Shown piece by piece: positions 38,101-48,715 of a DNA stretch of 64,000 bases. The translations under genes and the position numbers were made by a program. Source of the stretch: Acridotheres tristis (taxonomy: Eukaryota > Chordata > Aves > Passeriformes > Sturnidae); the NCBI GenBank assembly GCA_037013685.1, contig CM072891.1:1636001-1700000 (forward strand). The letters are read 5' to 3'. Below the pieces are notes generated by a model that worked only from the letters and a program-made list of their open reading frames with translations, was not told the origin of the DNA and did not search any database. Numbering within the stretch: position 1 is the first letter of the stretch; every line of letters begins with the position of its first letter.

Positions 38101-39282
38101 TTACTGAGCAATTCTTGATAGATGTTATACTCACAACTGCTAATATATATGAAGAAAAAATTGCAAATATTACAGATTAAAATAGAAATTAGCTCTGCTA
38201 CTAAACATAGCAATGATTTATGCTGGCCTCAGCATGACATGAGGCAGGGGATTTATGGCAGAGTTTATTTATTAATTAATTGATGCAAAGTAGCTTGGAC
38301 AAAGTAATTCATTGGCCAAACTGGAGACATTATTCCTGAAAGATACCAACATGAAAGGATATGATATTTGACAAAAGCAAAAGGCTAGCAAAGGAAACCT
38401 TGATAGCAACAAAAAATTGTTTTTCTCAATATTTTCAATATTGAAAATAATGTTATTACATATTCCTTAAATATCACTCATGTGTCTTTTATATCATTAA
38501 GCACATTTTTACTAAGTGAATTTGATTGTCTTCTAATTTGGAAACAGCAAAAATTATTAGAAATGCATTGTTTTTCTTAGTCTAATGTGTGAAGTGAAAA
38601 ATGTCTGTTGAAAATGTTATAGCCCCTTTCTTCTTTATTGCCTATATTCATTAAATTTTTGTAAGGAAATCAATTAGAAGTAACTTTAGAATATTTTTTT
38701 CTTTAAATGATGAAGCTTAGAAATGATTACACAGCTCCTGGACAATTAATTTGCCGACTATTTTATCTTTAATCAACCTTTCCCATTTTTGAAACATTCG
38801 TTTTTAATAGCGTCCTGCAGTATTCCACTTTATTTAGTTTTAATTTTATTTTCAAGACACAAACCCAAAGTAGGCACTTCCGTGGCTGAGAAAAATTATT
38901 CAATAATTAAGAGTACCTAAGAAGAACCCAAACAAAATCTGAATTTATGCTATGTTATGTAATGTAGACATATGATATTATTATACTTTGACATGAGGCA
39001 TATGACATATTGACATAAGACTGTTATATTCCTGCAAGTGCTACTGTTCAGGCATTTACATGCACAATCCATTTTATGGAAAGCTGAAAAATAAATATTT
39101 TTCAGCCACTTAAATATAGTTTACAGAAAAGACATAATGACTGGACAGAAATAAGTAAGCAATGATATTTATTAAAAGTACAGAAAGTGTGATGAACTTG
39201 CCTATCAAAGGAGGTGCCCAGCATAGGGAAAAGCATTTTTCACTAGAAGGAATTTTTGCTCTACTTTCTAGACTCTCTCTTA
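35126..39282. other. AT-rich stretch, repeat-poor
   Basis: About 4.2 kb with no recognised transposon or exon. From about 36465 to 41435 neither strand has an ATG-started open frame of 60 codons. It includes a short inverted repeat at 35154-35169 and an 18-base perfect palindrome at 38431-38448. The 14-base word attggccaaactgg appears twice (37421-37434 and 38311-38324). The texture of about 36500-37000 (mixed sequence, no homopolymers) would suit a conserved non-coding element, which is inference only. Confidence 0.5.
38431..38448. repeat. Perfect 18-bp palindrome
   Basis: ATTTTCAATATTGAAAAT is its own reverse complement. In DNA this AT-rich, such palindromes can arise by chance, and no factor is assigned. 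Confidence 0.75.
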
Positions 39283-39333
39283 AAAATAAAAAATAAATAT
39301 AAAAATAAAAATAAATTAAAAAAAAAAAAAAGA
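39283..39333 (+). repeat. A-rich (TAAAA)-like low-complexity tract
   Basis: Alternating TAAAA, TAAATA and A-run units ending in about 14 A. No associated retroelement body is recognised upstream, so it is not called a poly(A) tail. Confidence 0.85.
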
Positions 39334-41078
39334 AGGAAGAAAATGTAAGAATGAGGACAACATTGAAATATATATTTCCATTCGGCTTAAAAATCCCCCA
39401 GTAGCCTGTAGATTTTAGTAATCTCTAAATTTATGGTTGTGATTTATTAAATTTTAGAACATATTTAGTAAATGCAAAAATGCTAATATGCATGGTGAAA
39501 GTGTTAGTTACCAAGTTGATACAGCCTATTACTTTGCTGGCAATGGCAGATGACAAGGGAGTTGTGCTGTTCTAGCCATCAGCAAAATTCAGGCATAAAA
39601 TCAGACATACAGCAAAGTACCTCCAGCATTTAAAAAGGGTGTACTTTTTATTGATAATAAGGGCTAATCTTGAGTTAACAGATACTGTTGGAGCTTAAGA
39701 GAAATCTCTGGAGCCCTTCAGTGCAGTCCAGCAGCTGAGCAACAGAACACAGCATAAAGCTCTAATAACACCAATCAATCAGTGGGTATTTGTTGGAATG
39801 ATGATGGGCAGCATGTGCTGAACAACAGCTGAGGAGTTTTGTGTTTGTTTCTTTTCTCAGCAGTTCTTTTTATTCTCCCTTGCAACATCTTATTAGTTAT
39901 TTTTATAAAATGGGATAAAACCTACTTGTCTCACTCAGGGGTAGAGGAAAAAAACTTGAATCTGTTCAAATTGATGTAACCTTTTTTTATATAAAATATT
40001 TTCGGGACATGTCTAGCACAAAACCATGAAAGATGAGATCCGTATGCACTCCAACTTTAACTACAAGCTCAAAATGGAAAGACATCTGTCAATCTCTAAA
40101 ATTAATTAGAGATATCTCAGAAAAATAAAGAGATACCATAGAGAAGATCACTTCAAAAATGTGCCAAGAACAATGAATTTTATTTTTCTGCTTTCACTTT
40201 TCTTGTAATGTATCAGTCTACTCTGATAATAGAAAGATAATAAGGTAGAAGTCATCGGGAAATATGTGTGTTATATACTGGCATTTGGCTAGGAAGACAG
40301 CTGCTCTAGATGCTTACAGTTTTCAGCCTGAGGACATTGTTTATCTTAGCAGCCATTTCACTACAGCTCATAAACAGATCACATCAAAACCAGTCGCAAG
40401 AAATCCCTGCATTTCTATGTCAGCCTAGCTGAGACTGACAGTGCATCCTGTGATTGGAAAATGAGCTATTCCAAAGTGCTTTAAGGATCAGAATTGAATT
40501 TAAGCTATCTATAAGGTCAATTACACAGCCTTGGGGAGACTAATGTTCTTTATGAAGTGGGGAAATAGGCAGGAAAAGGTAGTTGTACCAAAGTATTTAT
40601 TTAATATTTGTAAGTTTTATAAAAAAAGTATTCACTGTTATATTTTGCACATGGTTTGATTCAGAGAATTGTTACGGCATCAAAATCCTTAATGTATTCC
40701 AAACCACTTACTTTATAGATCCCTGTCAGCTTTTATCAAAGTAGTATTGTGATTTTTTTTTTCTTAGCTCTTCTGGCTACACATATAGCCACAATTCAAG
40801 GTACCCAAGAATTTCAGGGTGAAACGATGTTGCTTATTAATACAGGAGTTTACAGGAGAGTTATAAGGGTCATGATTTTCTTCTTAATTACCTTTGCAGG
40901 AGGAACAAATCTTTTTTAGTTAGTCTGTAAATTAATAGAATTGCAACATATGTCTAAAATTACAAAATTTATAAAACCGATAAAGCTTTTCCTTCCTCTT
41001 CCATTAGAAATGAGTGTTCATGAGTAGATTTTAACAAAAATGACAAAATAAATTTTTTAATTTCTATCTCATTTAATC
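39334..41078. other. AT-rich stretch, no gene seen
   Basis: No recognised exon or transposon. It contains the 20-base word at 39993-40012 that recurs at 58563-58582. Patches at about 39650-39860 and 40280-40480 are less AT-rich and free of simple repeats, which would suit conserved non-coding DNA. This cannot be judged without an alignment. Confidence 0.5.
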
Positions 41079-41272
41079 ATGAAAGGACTTAGACTGGGAG
41101 GGACCTTGAGGTCATCTAGTTCTAACCCCAGCCATCACAGGCAGGGACACCACCCAGTGGATCACATTCCTCAGGGCTCCATCCAATCTGTACTTCAAAA
41201 CTTCCAAAGATGGTCCACCCACACCTTGGGGCAACCTGTTCTAGTGCTGTAAGGATATTAAGAATACACTTT
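41079..41272 (-). mobile_element. CR1 LINE, 3' end, reverse
   Basis: Forward text 'gaccttgaggtcatctagtt', 'aaccccagccatcacaggca', 'gggacaccacccagtggatc', 'gggctccatccaatctgtac', 'acttccaaagatggtccacc', 'ccttggggcaacctgttcta' is the complement of a CR1 3' UTR. The terminal octamers (normally next to 41079) are lost. It is the first element of the 41-45.5 kb cluster. Confidence 0.88.
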
Positions 41273-42185
41273 CCTGTCTTAAAACACTGTCAAGGACACA
41301 GAAAGAACATGAGGATTAGCCAACACAGTGGGAATTTGAGATGAGCATAGAAGGGAGGAATTTGCCACAAGTTTGTGATCTGAGAGAGGCTGGTTTTGGT
41401 TGCTATTCTTAAAGCAGCACAAAAGAAGTGATTAGTTACTCAGAAATCTGAAGATAAAATAATACTAACTTTATAAGATTTGGTGAAGTAAATGTACTAC
41501 CATTTAAATGCAGAAAAGGAGAAGAGGTTGCAGGCAGTGTGATTGCCTTGGAACGCTTCAGGCACAGCTTTGGGATGTGCGTGAGAGAAAGAGAATCACA
41601 GGAAGAATTTCGGGATATGGAACACTTCTGTAACATTTTCAGAAACACAGTTTTATAACTCAAATTTTTTGTGTCCGGTGGAGGATTTTGGAGAAGAGGA
41701 ACAGATCTGTTCTGATAAAGCACAAGATGTAGCATTTTCATTAATATCTCTAACTGAGGAAGTTTGCATTGACATCTGATGATGAGGATGTAACATTATG
41801 ACCCTTGAATTAAAATTAAAATCGCAAATGATTGTCTAGGTCAGTGAACTGCTATTAAAGCAGTGCCATATGCAGATACCTAGATGCCAAAGTTTGGCCA
41901 TAAATCGGGTGAGGTTGATATCCAGTCAGCATTAATGCAGTGAGAGGCTGGGAAGCTGGGTGTACTACCCAGGCGGCAAAGAGTTAAAATCACCGGAGCA
42001 AATGGAGCAAGTGGTGTTATCTGCCAAGCTGATAAGGTTAATTTATGGCTCCTGGGTGAAGCAGATATCTGCTAATCTTGACCCTAAAAGAAATTCAGAG
42101 ACTGCAGTGCACTCACTCTAAGCAGCACTTACAGTCCCTAAATAAAGAATTGCTGGTGTATCACAGTGCTGAATTTTTGCTGCAG
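41273..42185. other. Unassigned stretch within the mosaic cluster
   Basis: About 900 bp between the CR1 3' end and the retroviral remnant. Its GC is mixed and it is less AT-rich than the surrounding desert. A 66-codon open stretch without a clear start runs 41458-41660 on the forward strand, and a 101-codon frame runs in reverse at 41436-41741. Neither shows a domain I recognise. A 14-base perfect palindrome AGCAGATATCTGCT sits at 42060-42073. It may be eroded retroviral leader or LTR sequence, since a protease-like piece follows on the same strand. That is a guess. Confidence 0.35.
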
Positions 42186-43062
42186 CAGAAAATGGATTTT
42201 CTGAAGTTACAGATGATTTGGCTCCACTAACAGCTGCATCACCCAACATTGCAAACCTAACATCCACAATACAAGTGCCCAGGTACTTGGACATTGTCGG
42301 GGTGGTTTCACACTCCCTTTCTAATTCTCTTATCTGGCCAGTTTATTGCAGGCAATTGAAAGATAATGCTACACCTTTAACCACCGCTGTGCTAAATTTT
42401 CTGGAACTGGTAACAAACTCAGATAGCAGCAACCCTAGATGTAAAAGATATATCTTTTATGATTCCAAGCTGGAATCATGACAAGGCTCAATTGGTGCTT
42501 ATCTGGAAGGGAGAACAATACTTACAGACGCCCTCAGAGGTATAGGCATTCACGCCCCAGGACACAGGCTGTGCTTGTCCAACTTCTACAAGTATTCTCA
42601 CTCCCTCCAGGCATGAAATGAGCCAGAGATACCCTGGAAAGGTAGGGGAAGTAACAACAGCAGTGTGGCAAGCATTTAGTGGAATAGACTTTCAGAGTCC
42701 ACCTGAGAAATATAAATTCCAAGCTGCTAAACAATTTGAGCCACTAAGGGGTAACCTGTCCAGGCACCAACCCCTTTGAGATTTGTATTATTTTCTTTTT
42801 CCAGGAATGATGCCAGCACACCTTCACTGAAGGAACCAGTTCAGAGTGGGGCAACTGCCAGTGGATGTACATGAGAAAGCTCGCAGTAAACAGACAGGAA
42901 GATGTGATAATGACTCTGCCCGAAGGCCCTTTTAACTTTTGGGTTACTTTACTAGTAGACACAGGAAAGAAATCAACAGCTAATGGATTGTTCCTTCTTT
43001 TTAATAATTGGTGCATAGTAGGCCGAATTTTCACTTTTCATTTTACAGAAATCTGCTAACAG
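42186..43062 (+). pseudogene. Degraded retroviral gag-pro-like remnant
   Basis: Several forward frames of 60-90 codons follow one another here, broken by stops and frame changes (42218-42481, then others to 43059). The key signal is in the frame 42865-43059: a hydrophobic stretch leading into Leu-Val-Asp-Thr-Gly, with the Asp-Thr-Gly at 42958-42966, the active-site triad of retroviral aspartic proteases. The residues after the triad are Lys-Lys rather than the usual Ala/Ser, and the second half of the protease is not recognisable. No zinc knuckle or reverse transcriptase is seen. It is non-functional. The family (class I, II or ERVL) cannot be decided, and a chance DTG in an unrelated frame remains possible. 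Confidence 0.42.
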
Positions 43063-43065
43063 ATT

Positions 43066-44095
43066 GTTTTCTGCTAACAGAAAACAGGCTGCATGGAAGC
43101 CTAAAGTCTGAGGCAAATAACTCATTAAGTACCTCAGCCTTTCCCATGTCTGTTGCCACTAATTCTCCCTTCTCATTTATCAGTGACCTTTCTTACTCTT
43201 GACCTTTCTTTTCTGACAAATATACTTATAGAATCCCTCCTTATTCTTCACATCCTTTGCCAAGATCCATTCCATCTTTTCTTGTCTTTCCTTATCCCAT
43301 CATTATACATCCAGACTGCATTCCTGTATTCTCTCTGGGTCACCTGTCCCTGCTTCCATTGACAGTATTTCTTTCTTACTGTTCAGTTTGAGGAGCAGAT
43401 CCTTGCTTAACCATGCTGGTTTCCAGCCTGCACTGCTTGATTTCCTACCCATCAGGATGGAGAGCTCTTAGTCTAAGAAAAGTGGCCTTCAAGACCTGCC
43501 AACTCTGGTCAGCTCCTCTGTCTCTAAGAACAGTTTCACATAAGATTTCATTCACCATCTCCCTTAACAGCTAGGATTTGCTCTTCTAAACTTCAGAATC
43601 CTGACTTTGTTCCTTCCCCAGCCAAGGTTTTCCCAGATCACAGACTCGACCATGACATCCTTGGTACGTCCAAGGCTGTCTCTGATCTTTCTAATGATCT
43701 CATTCACACTGATAAGCACAACAACCAGTAACTCTTCTCCTCTGGGATAGTTTCTCCAATACCCGGACCAGGAGTTCAGATGCACTCCAGGAGTCTCCTG
43801 AATTGCCTATAGCCTGCTGTATTGCTTTCCCAGCAGCTATCCAGGTGGTTGCAATTCCCCACTGGGATGAAAGCCTGTGAGCACCATGATTCCTGTAGTT
43901 GGAAAAAGAGGCCTTGTTAACACTTTGCCCCTGAACAGGAAGACTGTGACTGACACCAAACACAAGGCATCCCTTGTTGCTCATGTCCTTGATTTTTATC
44001 AACAGGCTCTCAGCCTGGTCATGGCTCTTATTCAGAGTCGGTTCTTTCTGACCTAAGCATTCCTGAAGAGAGAGCAACACACCCCTGCCCTTTCT
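43066..44095 (-). pseudogene. CR1 ORF2 remnant, endonuclease to pre-RT
   Basis: Read on the reverse strand this is CR1 ORF2, the protein that nicks the target (APE endonuclease) and reverse-transcribes the element. Visible pieces in order: KGRGVLLSLQECLG, then AESLLIKIKDMSNKG (CR1: ESLWVRIKG), then in a second frame NHLDSCWESNTAG and RQFRRLLECI (CR1: GDFNHPDICWKSNTAG, the endonuclease GDFN region, here with the Asp and Phe lost), then KILKFRRAN-like and 'LKDRGA-SWQ'-like pieces, then text matching the linker 'YRDAV...DGIRK' and 'TDMGKAEVLNELFAS'-like. At least three frame changes and several stops show it is dead. The RT domain and 3' half are absent; the copy ends at about 43066, where the retroviral remnant begins. 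Confidence 0.85.
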
Positions 44096-44215
44096 TAGAA
44101 TCCTAGAATCTGCTGACTTGGAAGGGATCAAGACCCTTCCCCAGGAAGGGACCTGGGGAACTCGTGGCCCTGTGCTGGACACCCAAGAACACTTGGGCAA
44201 AAGGGCTCAATTCCT
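44096..44215 (-). mobile_element. Second CR1 3' end, reverse, abutting ORF2 remnant
   Basis: Forward text 'agaatcctagaatctgctga', 'cttggaagggatcaagaccc' and 'gtggccctgtgctggacacc' followed by 'caagaacacttggg' is the complement of a CR1 3' end (terminal octamers at 44096-44110). It lies in the same orientation as the ORF2 remnant and upstream of it in reading direction, so it belongs to a different CR1 insertion. The join creates the longest open frame in the window (166 codons, 43700-44200, reverse), which begins in this 3' UTR and continues into the endonuclease remnant. That frame is a chimera, not a gene. Confidence 0.78.
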
Positions 44216-44737
44216 GGACCCTGCATATGACACTTCTTCACAGACTCTCTTTTCTTAAAGTTTCTACTTTCTGCATGTTATGTTCTGACTGTAACAGAAG
44301 CATTATTTTCAAGGTTATCTTCAAAGTATGCTATGGGATTTAATCAGAGAGCTTGCAATCAAATTAACAAAACAAATATGTATCTAAAATACCTAGATTG
44401 CTTAAAATCATCTCACTGGAAAAGATTTATTTGAGGTTATGTAAGTAGCTGTGATATTATTTTACCATTTAAGCCTTTCATATTTCTGACCTCTGCTCAA
44501 ATTTGTATATGCTTGATTCTATACACATGAACATATACTGGTAGATAGAAGTCAATGCACTTTATGGCTGCATTGACCTATGGATCATATAAAGTAATAT
44601 AATAGTAGTAGTGAGTGAGTACATTATTATAGCTGCAGAAAAATTAGAATTAAATGTGTTTTTTCCCTAAATTAGAGCCTTACAGCATTTCCACCATACA
44701 AAGCACACAAAGTATGGATTCTGTAAACCTATCTTAA
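44216..44737. other. Spacer, no gene seen
   Basis: About 520 bp of AT-rich DNA between the CR1 mosaic and the LTR. Nothing is recognised. Confidence 0.6.
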
Positions 44738-45303
44738 TGCCAGTCACGGGTTTATGCACAGAATCACGAACGGGACGGGACTGCTGTGGAATGTGTCTCG
44801 AGCTCCTTTATTTTCCAAGCATCAGTCTCATTACATGGTTGGGACAATGGGAAGATGCCAGCAGCTCAAGTCCTTGGCAGCAGCCTCAGAAAGTGATGTT
44901 ACAACACACTTTGAAAGTTTTTTGACCAATCACACAAAACAAAAGCGTATTGACAGTAGTTTTATCCAACCATTATAAGTACACATACCTTCGGTTAAAA
45001 CAATGCTTGCTTATTTAGAATACAATATCTGCTTGTAAGCCTTAAAATACAATGCACAGAGCTCCATTATTAAGCTTAGAACTTCCTAATATCTTGCTAG
45101 ATATACTTTTCTGCAGCTCAGGGAGTTATTCTAGCCAAGCGTTAATGCACAGACCATTGTTTTATTGTCCTTGCATTCTACATCTCATATAACTTTTCTG
45201 GTGACAAATCTTATGGATACTGCTTAGCTCTAATTACAGTTCTGCTGTTTCTGAGGTCTGCTCTTTTGCTTTCCCAAACCCCTCTGATTTACGGATTCCC
45301 ACA
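44738..45303 (-). mobile_element. Unclassified ERV LTR, reverse
   Basis: Read in reverse from 45303 this has the layout of a retroviral LTR. It starts with TGTGGGAATCC directly after a purine tract (AGAGAAAG, complement of 45304-45311). In its U3 it carries a CCAAT-type box (GATTGGTC, complement of 44928-44935). A polyadenylation signal AATAAA (complement of 44807-44812) is followed about 20-50 bases later by a CpG-containing stretch 'cagtcccgtcccgttcgtga' and an end near TGCA (44755) or GGCA (44738). Length of 550-566 bp is usual for an avian ERV LTR. I do not see target-site duplications, and the exact 3' limit is uncertain. I cannot name the family. It is on the opposite strand to the protease-like remnant, so it is not that element's LTR. 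Confidence 0.6.
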
Positions 45304-45540
45304 CTTTCTCTAAGTTTATTGCTCACTGGAGTGAAAAGTGTCACGAACATGACTGGATAAACTCTTGGGTGAAGTATAACAGGCCTGGCAGGTTACTAAG
45401 TTCAGAAAATTCACAGTGCATACTGCTTGTAGCACCAATATAATGACTGTAGGTGGTAGTAAGGGAAATTTTGATTGTACTGGTGCTCCTAACATCAGTT
45501 CTTTATGCACACATCTGGTAAATCACTCTGTTAAGGAATA
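45304..45540 (-). other. Possible ERV internal remnant next to the LTR
   Basis: If the LTR at 44738-45303 is a 3' LTR, the adjacent sequence on the reverse strand should be the end of env. A 64-codon reverse frame (45316-45510) ends just before the purine tract and contains a hydrophobic run (PTVIILVLQAVCTV) that could be a membrane segment. I see no diagnostic env motif. No matching 5' LTR is found further along to 64 kb, so any provirus is incomplete. Confidence 0.3.
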
Positions 45541-48019
45541 TGAACTTGAGATCAGTAAAGCCTCCACCTGAATGGTCTGTATTTGTGTCCAATAAATAGG
45601 AAAATGTTATAATTCTTTTAAATTTTGCTTATTCTTAATGCACCTTCACTAGGTTTAGGCTGCTGAATAACACTGATAGATATAGATTTTTTAAAGCATC
45701 ATAGAAATATTCAAGTCTAAATCCAGGTATTTAATGTAAGACTCTTCTTTTATATCCTAGCAGCTTAGGAGATTCAGAGACATATGCAGTTTTTAATTTC
45801 TGACTTTTTTAGCAGTTAAAGCTTCTGGCCAGAACTCATAACTGATGGACTGATGGACAGGATGGACTGATTAAGATTCTTGCAGCATTAAATTCCAAGT
45901 GTGTCTGTGCAATTTCTTCTTGACAAACAATTTTGGAATTGTATTAAGATTCTTCATTATTTACCACATACATTTCCTTCTGCTACTGATGAGTGTTTCC
46001 ACAAGTCATTTCAATGTATTAGCAGGGAACACTCACCTCAGAGGTGACCTTAGTGGCCCAGAATAATCATCTAGCTAGTCACAGTGTCAGACAGTGAATG
46101 GAATCTCTTCCTATAATGAGTGCACCAGGGATGGTACTCCATGATAAATGGATACAGCTCTGAAATGGTGTCCAGGCTATAGCCAGAAGGGAGGGCTTCC
46201 ATTAAAATTAATAGCTTGCTTGCTCTGTTTTTATCAATGTATTACTGAAATTGTGTTCTTTCAAGGTTGCACAGCTGGTTTAATGCTGATTATGTTTTAA
46301 GCCACAGTGGATAATTAAAAAGGATAAAATGAGGGTGAGTTTATTCATAACAGAAAAAAATGCCAAGAACTATACAACCAAGGCATTTATCAATAAAACA
46401 AAAAAATCTAAAGATAAATTTACTGCAAAACCACTTGTTTCTGAGCTCACTTTCTTCTTCTGTAGAAGAAATAAGTTCTATTAAAATATTTTCAACACAT
46501 TAAAACAAGTCTCTTTCTGTTGCAGATAATCTTACATGAAGACAGGAAAGCAAAATGCCATGAGTTCCCTAAATATAATGGATTTAAAGCTAGTACTAAT
46601 TAAAGAGAACCTATCCTCTCAGTCCTCTCCAGTTCATACAACTGAGATCAGACAATTGACCATGCAATTAATAGAGACATGAATTCTGAAAGAAATTGTG
46701 CTATTACAAAGTCTATATAATAGATTATAAAGTTCCATGTTATAAAGTTTCATTTCATTAATTAGTTCATTTCAGGGAATGGGGATTTATTGCATGTACT
46801 GAATGCTAAGTCTCATTAACACATCTGCAATAATATTTGACCACAGTAGTCCTATGAATTTGGTCAGGAAACTTATTCCCTCAGTTTCTTCTACAATATT
46901 TTAGAAGTAGCACAAAACTTATTTTATGATTTCACTGGAATGCTGCCCAGAGAGATCAAGAGGTGTTACCTGCATATTTCTCAATGAAATCTGCTTTGGT
47001 TCCTCTGTTTTCACATTAAAAGAAAATTGCCTTGCTCCAAATGTTTTAATCTTCTTGTTTTCTAAAAATGAGACAAGTTAAGGTGTTTAGATGGTCTGTT
47101 ATCATTTCAGAAGGGCTTATGAGAGACCATTGTGCATACACAAAGTAATGTGATGGCATGCAAATCTGCAAAATAACCTGAGAAAAACTCTTTCAGAATT
47201 AATGGTTTTAATAAATGGTCTGATACAAAATGTATTTCTGTGAGTCAGGGTCTGCGCATAGAAATTCATACCAATATTGTATAAGTATCTGCAGCCACTA
47301 CATTTTGTGGAAGTAAAATTGGAAGTCAGTGGTGCCTTTCAGTGAGCATCTTATGTTGTCTCATTTTATCAGATGAGGCGTGAGCAATGTAGAATCAATG
47401 TATAGAAAATATTGTTTCACAGCAGAGAACCGACATGGTCAGAATTATGCTTTTTAAAAAGTTATTCTAGAGCTTATGTAATCGTCTAAAAGCAAAATTA
47501 GTTCCACGTTATTTTGCTGACCAGCCTACTGGTTATTCACACTGTCATAATATTAAAAAGTCATTACTTTTAGAGCACTGCATCAGCTTTTCTAAGGTAC
47601 TGCACAGCAGACACAATTAAGAAATAACTAATGTCCTCAGATTCTATTTCTCCTGTCTCAGAGAACTCTTTAGAGAAAAATAGATTTTTTCCTCTAAGCC
47701 AGGATTTTATATGTGTTTTTAAGCACATTTTCCAAATCCCCCTCATTTAAGATTTCACATTCATTGTCAATTTTCAAATGGATGAAAATAATTTTGCCTG
47801 AACTTCATCCATTTAATATCTGTAGTTATTTGCCTCAGGCCCTATCTCCGGAGAGGGAATAAAACCCAAACAGAGAAAAGTTATTAATAAATATTTTTAG
47901 GATAATAACAGGATAGAATAAATTGATATGGAGTAGAATTGAGATTTCTTAGATCTAGAACTCAAGCAAAACTTACTTTTATTTGTCTGCCTGGAGTTTA
48001 CCATTGCTGGGAATGGTTC
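45541..48019. other. AT-rich stretch, no gene seen
   Basis: About 2.5 kb with no recognised gene or transposon, and no ATG-started open frame of 60 codons on either strand. No simple repeats of note. Confidence 0.6.
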
Positions 48020-48233
48020 AAAGCTGCATTCAGAGAAGGTTCAGATGACATTAGGAAAAATATCCTTTCAGAGAGCACGATCAAGTAGGATTCCTGGCTT
48101 CCTGGAGAGGTGGTTGAGGCCTAAAGGCTGTCAGTTTTTATGTTTTGACTTTTTTCAGCCCTGAATTGGTAAGGTAATTAGACTATATGATCATTGTTGG
48201 TCCCTTTAACTGAAAATATTCTATTCTATTTTA
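48020..48233 (+). mobile_element. CR1 LINE, old 3' end
   Basis: Forward text 'aaggttcagatgacattagg' followed by 'aaaaatatcctttcagagag' and 'ctggagaggtggttgaggcc', then 'gactatatgatcattgttgg' and 'tccctttaactgaaaatatt', ending 'ctattctattttatg', matches an older CR1 3' UTR type with a 'gaggtggttgagt' block and an ATTCTATT-like end. It is clearly more diverged than its neighbour at 48716-49193 and belongs to another subfamily. Confidence 0.72.
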
Positions 48234-48715
48234 TGTGTAGAAGTATTTATATACACTATATATACTTTAGCAATATGATATGTGGAGAACTTCCCAGATT
48301 AACTGTTCCAGTGTAAAAAAAGCCTTTAGAAAAGCTTTTAGAGTCTTCAGGCAAACAGTAATCACAAATTAGGTTTTACAACAAAAAATGTAAATAAAAA
48401 CTATGTTTTTTTTAACATTTATCAGCAAGTGAATATAGCCTTTGGGAATCTCATTTATTACCTTCTATTTATATAGACTCTTATAAGAATTTTAAGTGGA
48501 AGTATTTCTAAAGACTTACTGTATTAGACATATATTAAACATTTACGTTTTCTCTTTACCCTGAAAGATTGTTGCGCTGTTAGATAAAGAAATAAAATTA
48601 ATGTATTGCCTAATTTTCCCCATTTTATTTTATATTCGGGACTTATTAATCTTTTAGTGATCAGTTCTGGACTTCATTTGTACTATATTTATGACTTGAA
48701 TCAATTCTCTCACAA
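48234..48715. other. AT-rich spacer between CR1 copies
   Basis: About 480 bp of AT-rich DNA between two forward CR1 3' ends. Nothing recognised. Confidence 0.6.

Noticed and set aside
37421..38324. 14-base word attggccaaactgg occurring twice
   Set aside because: Short enough to recur by chance in this length, with no shared flanks.
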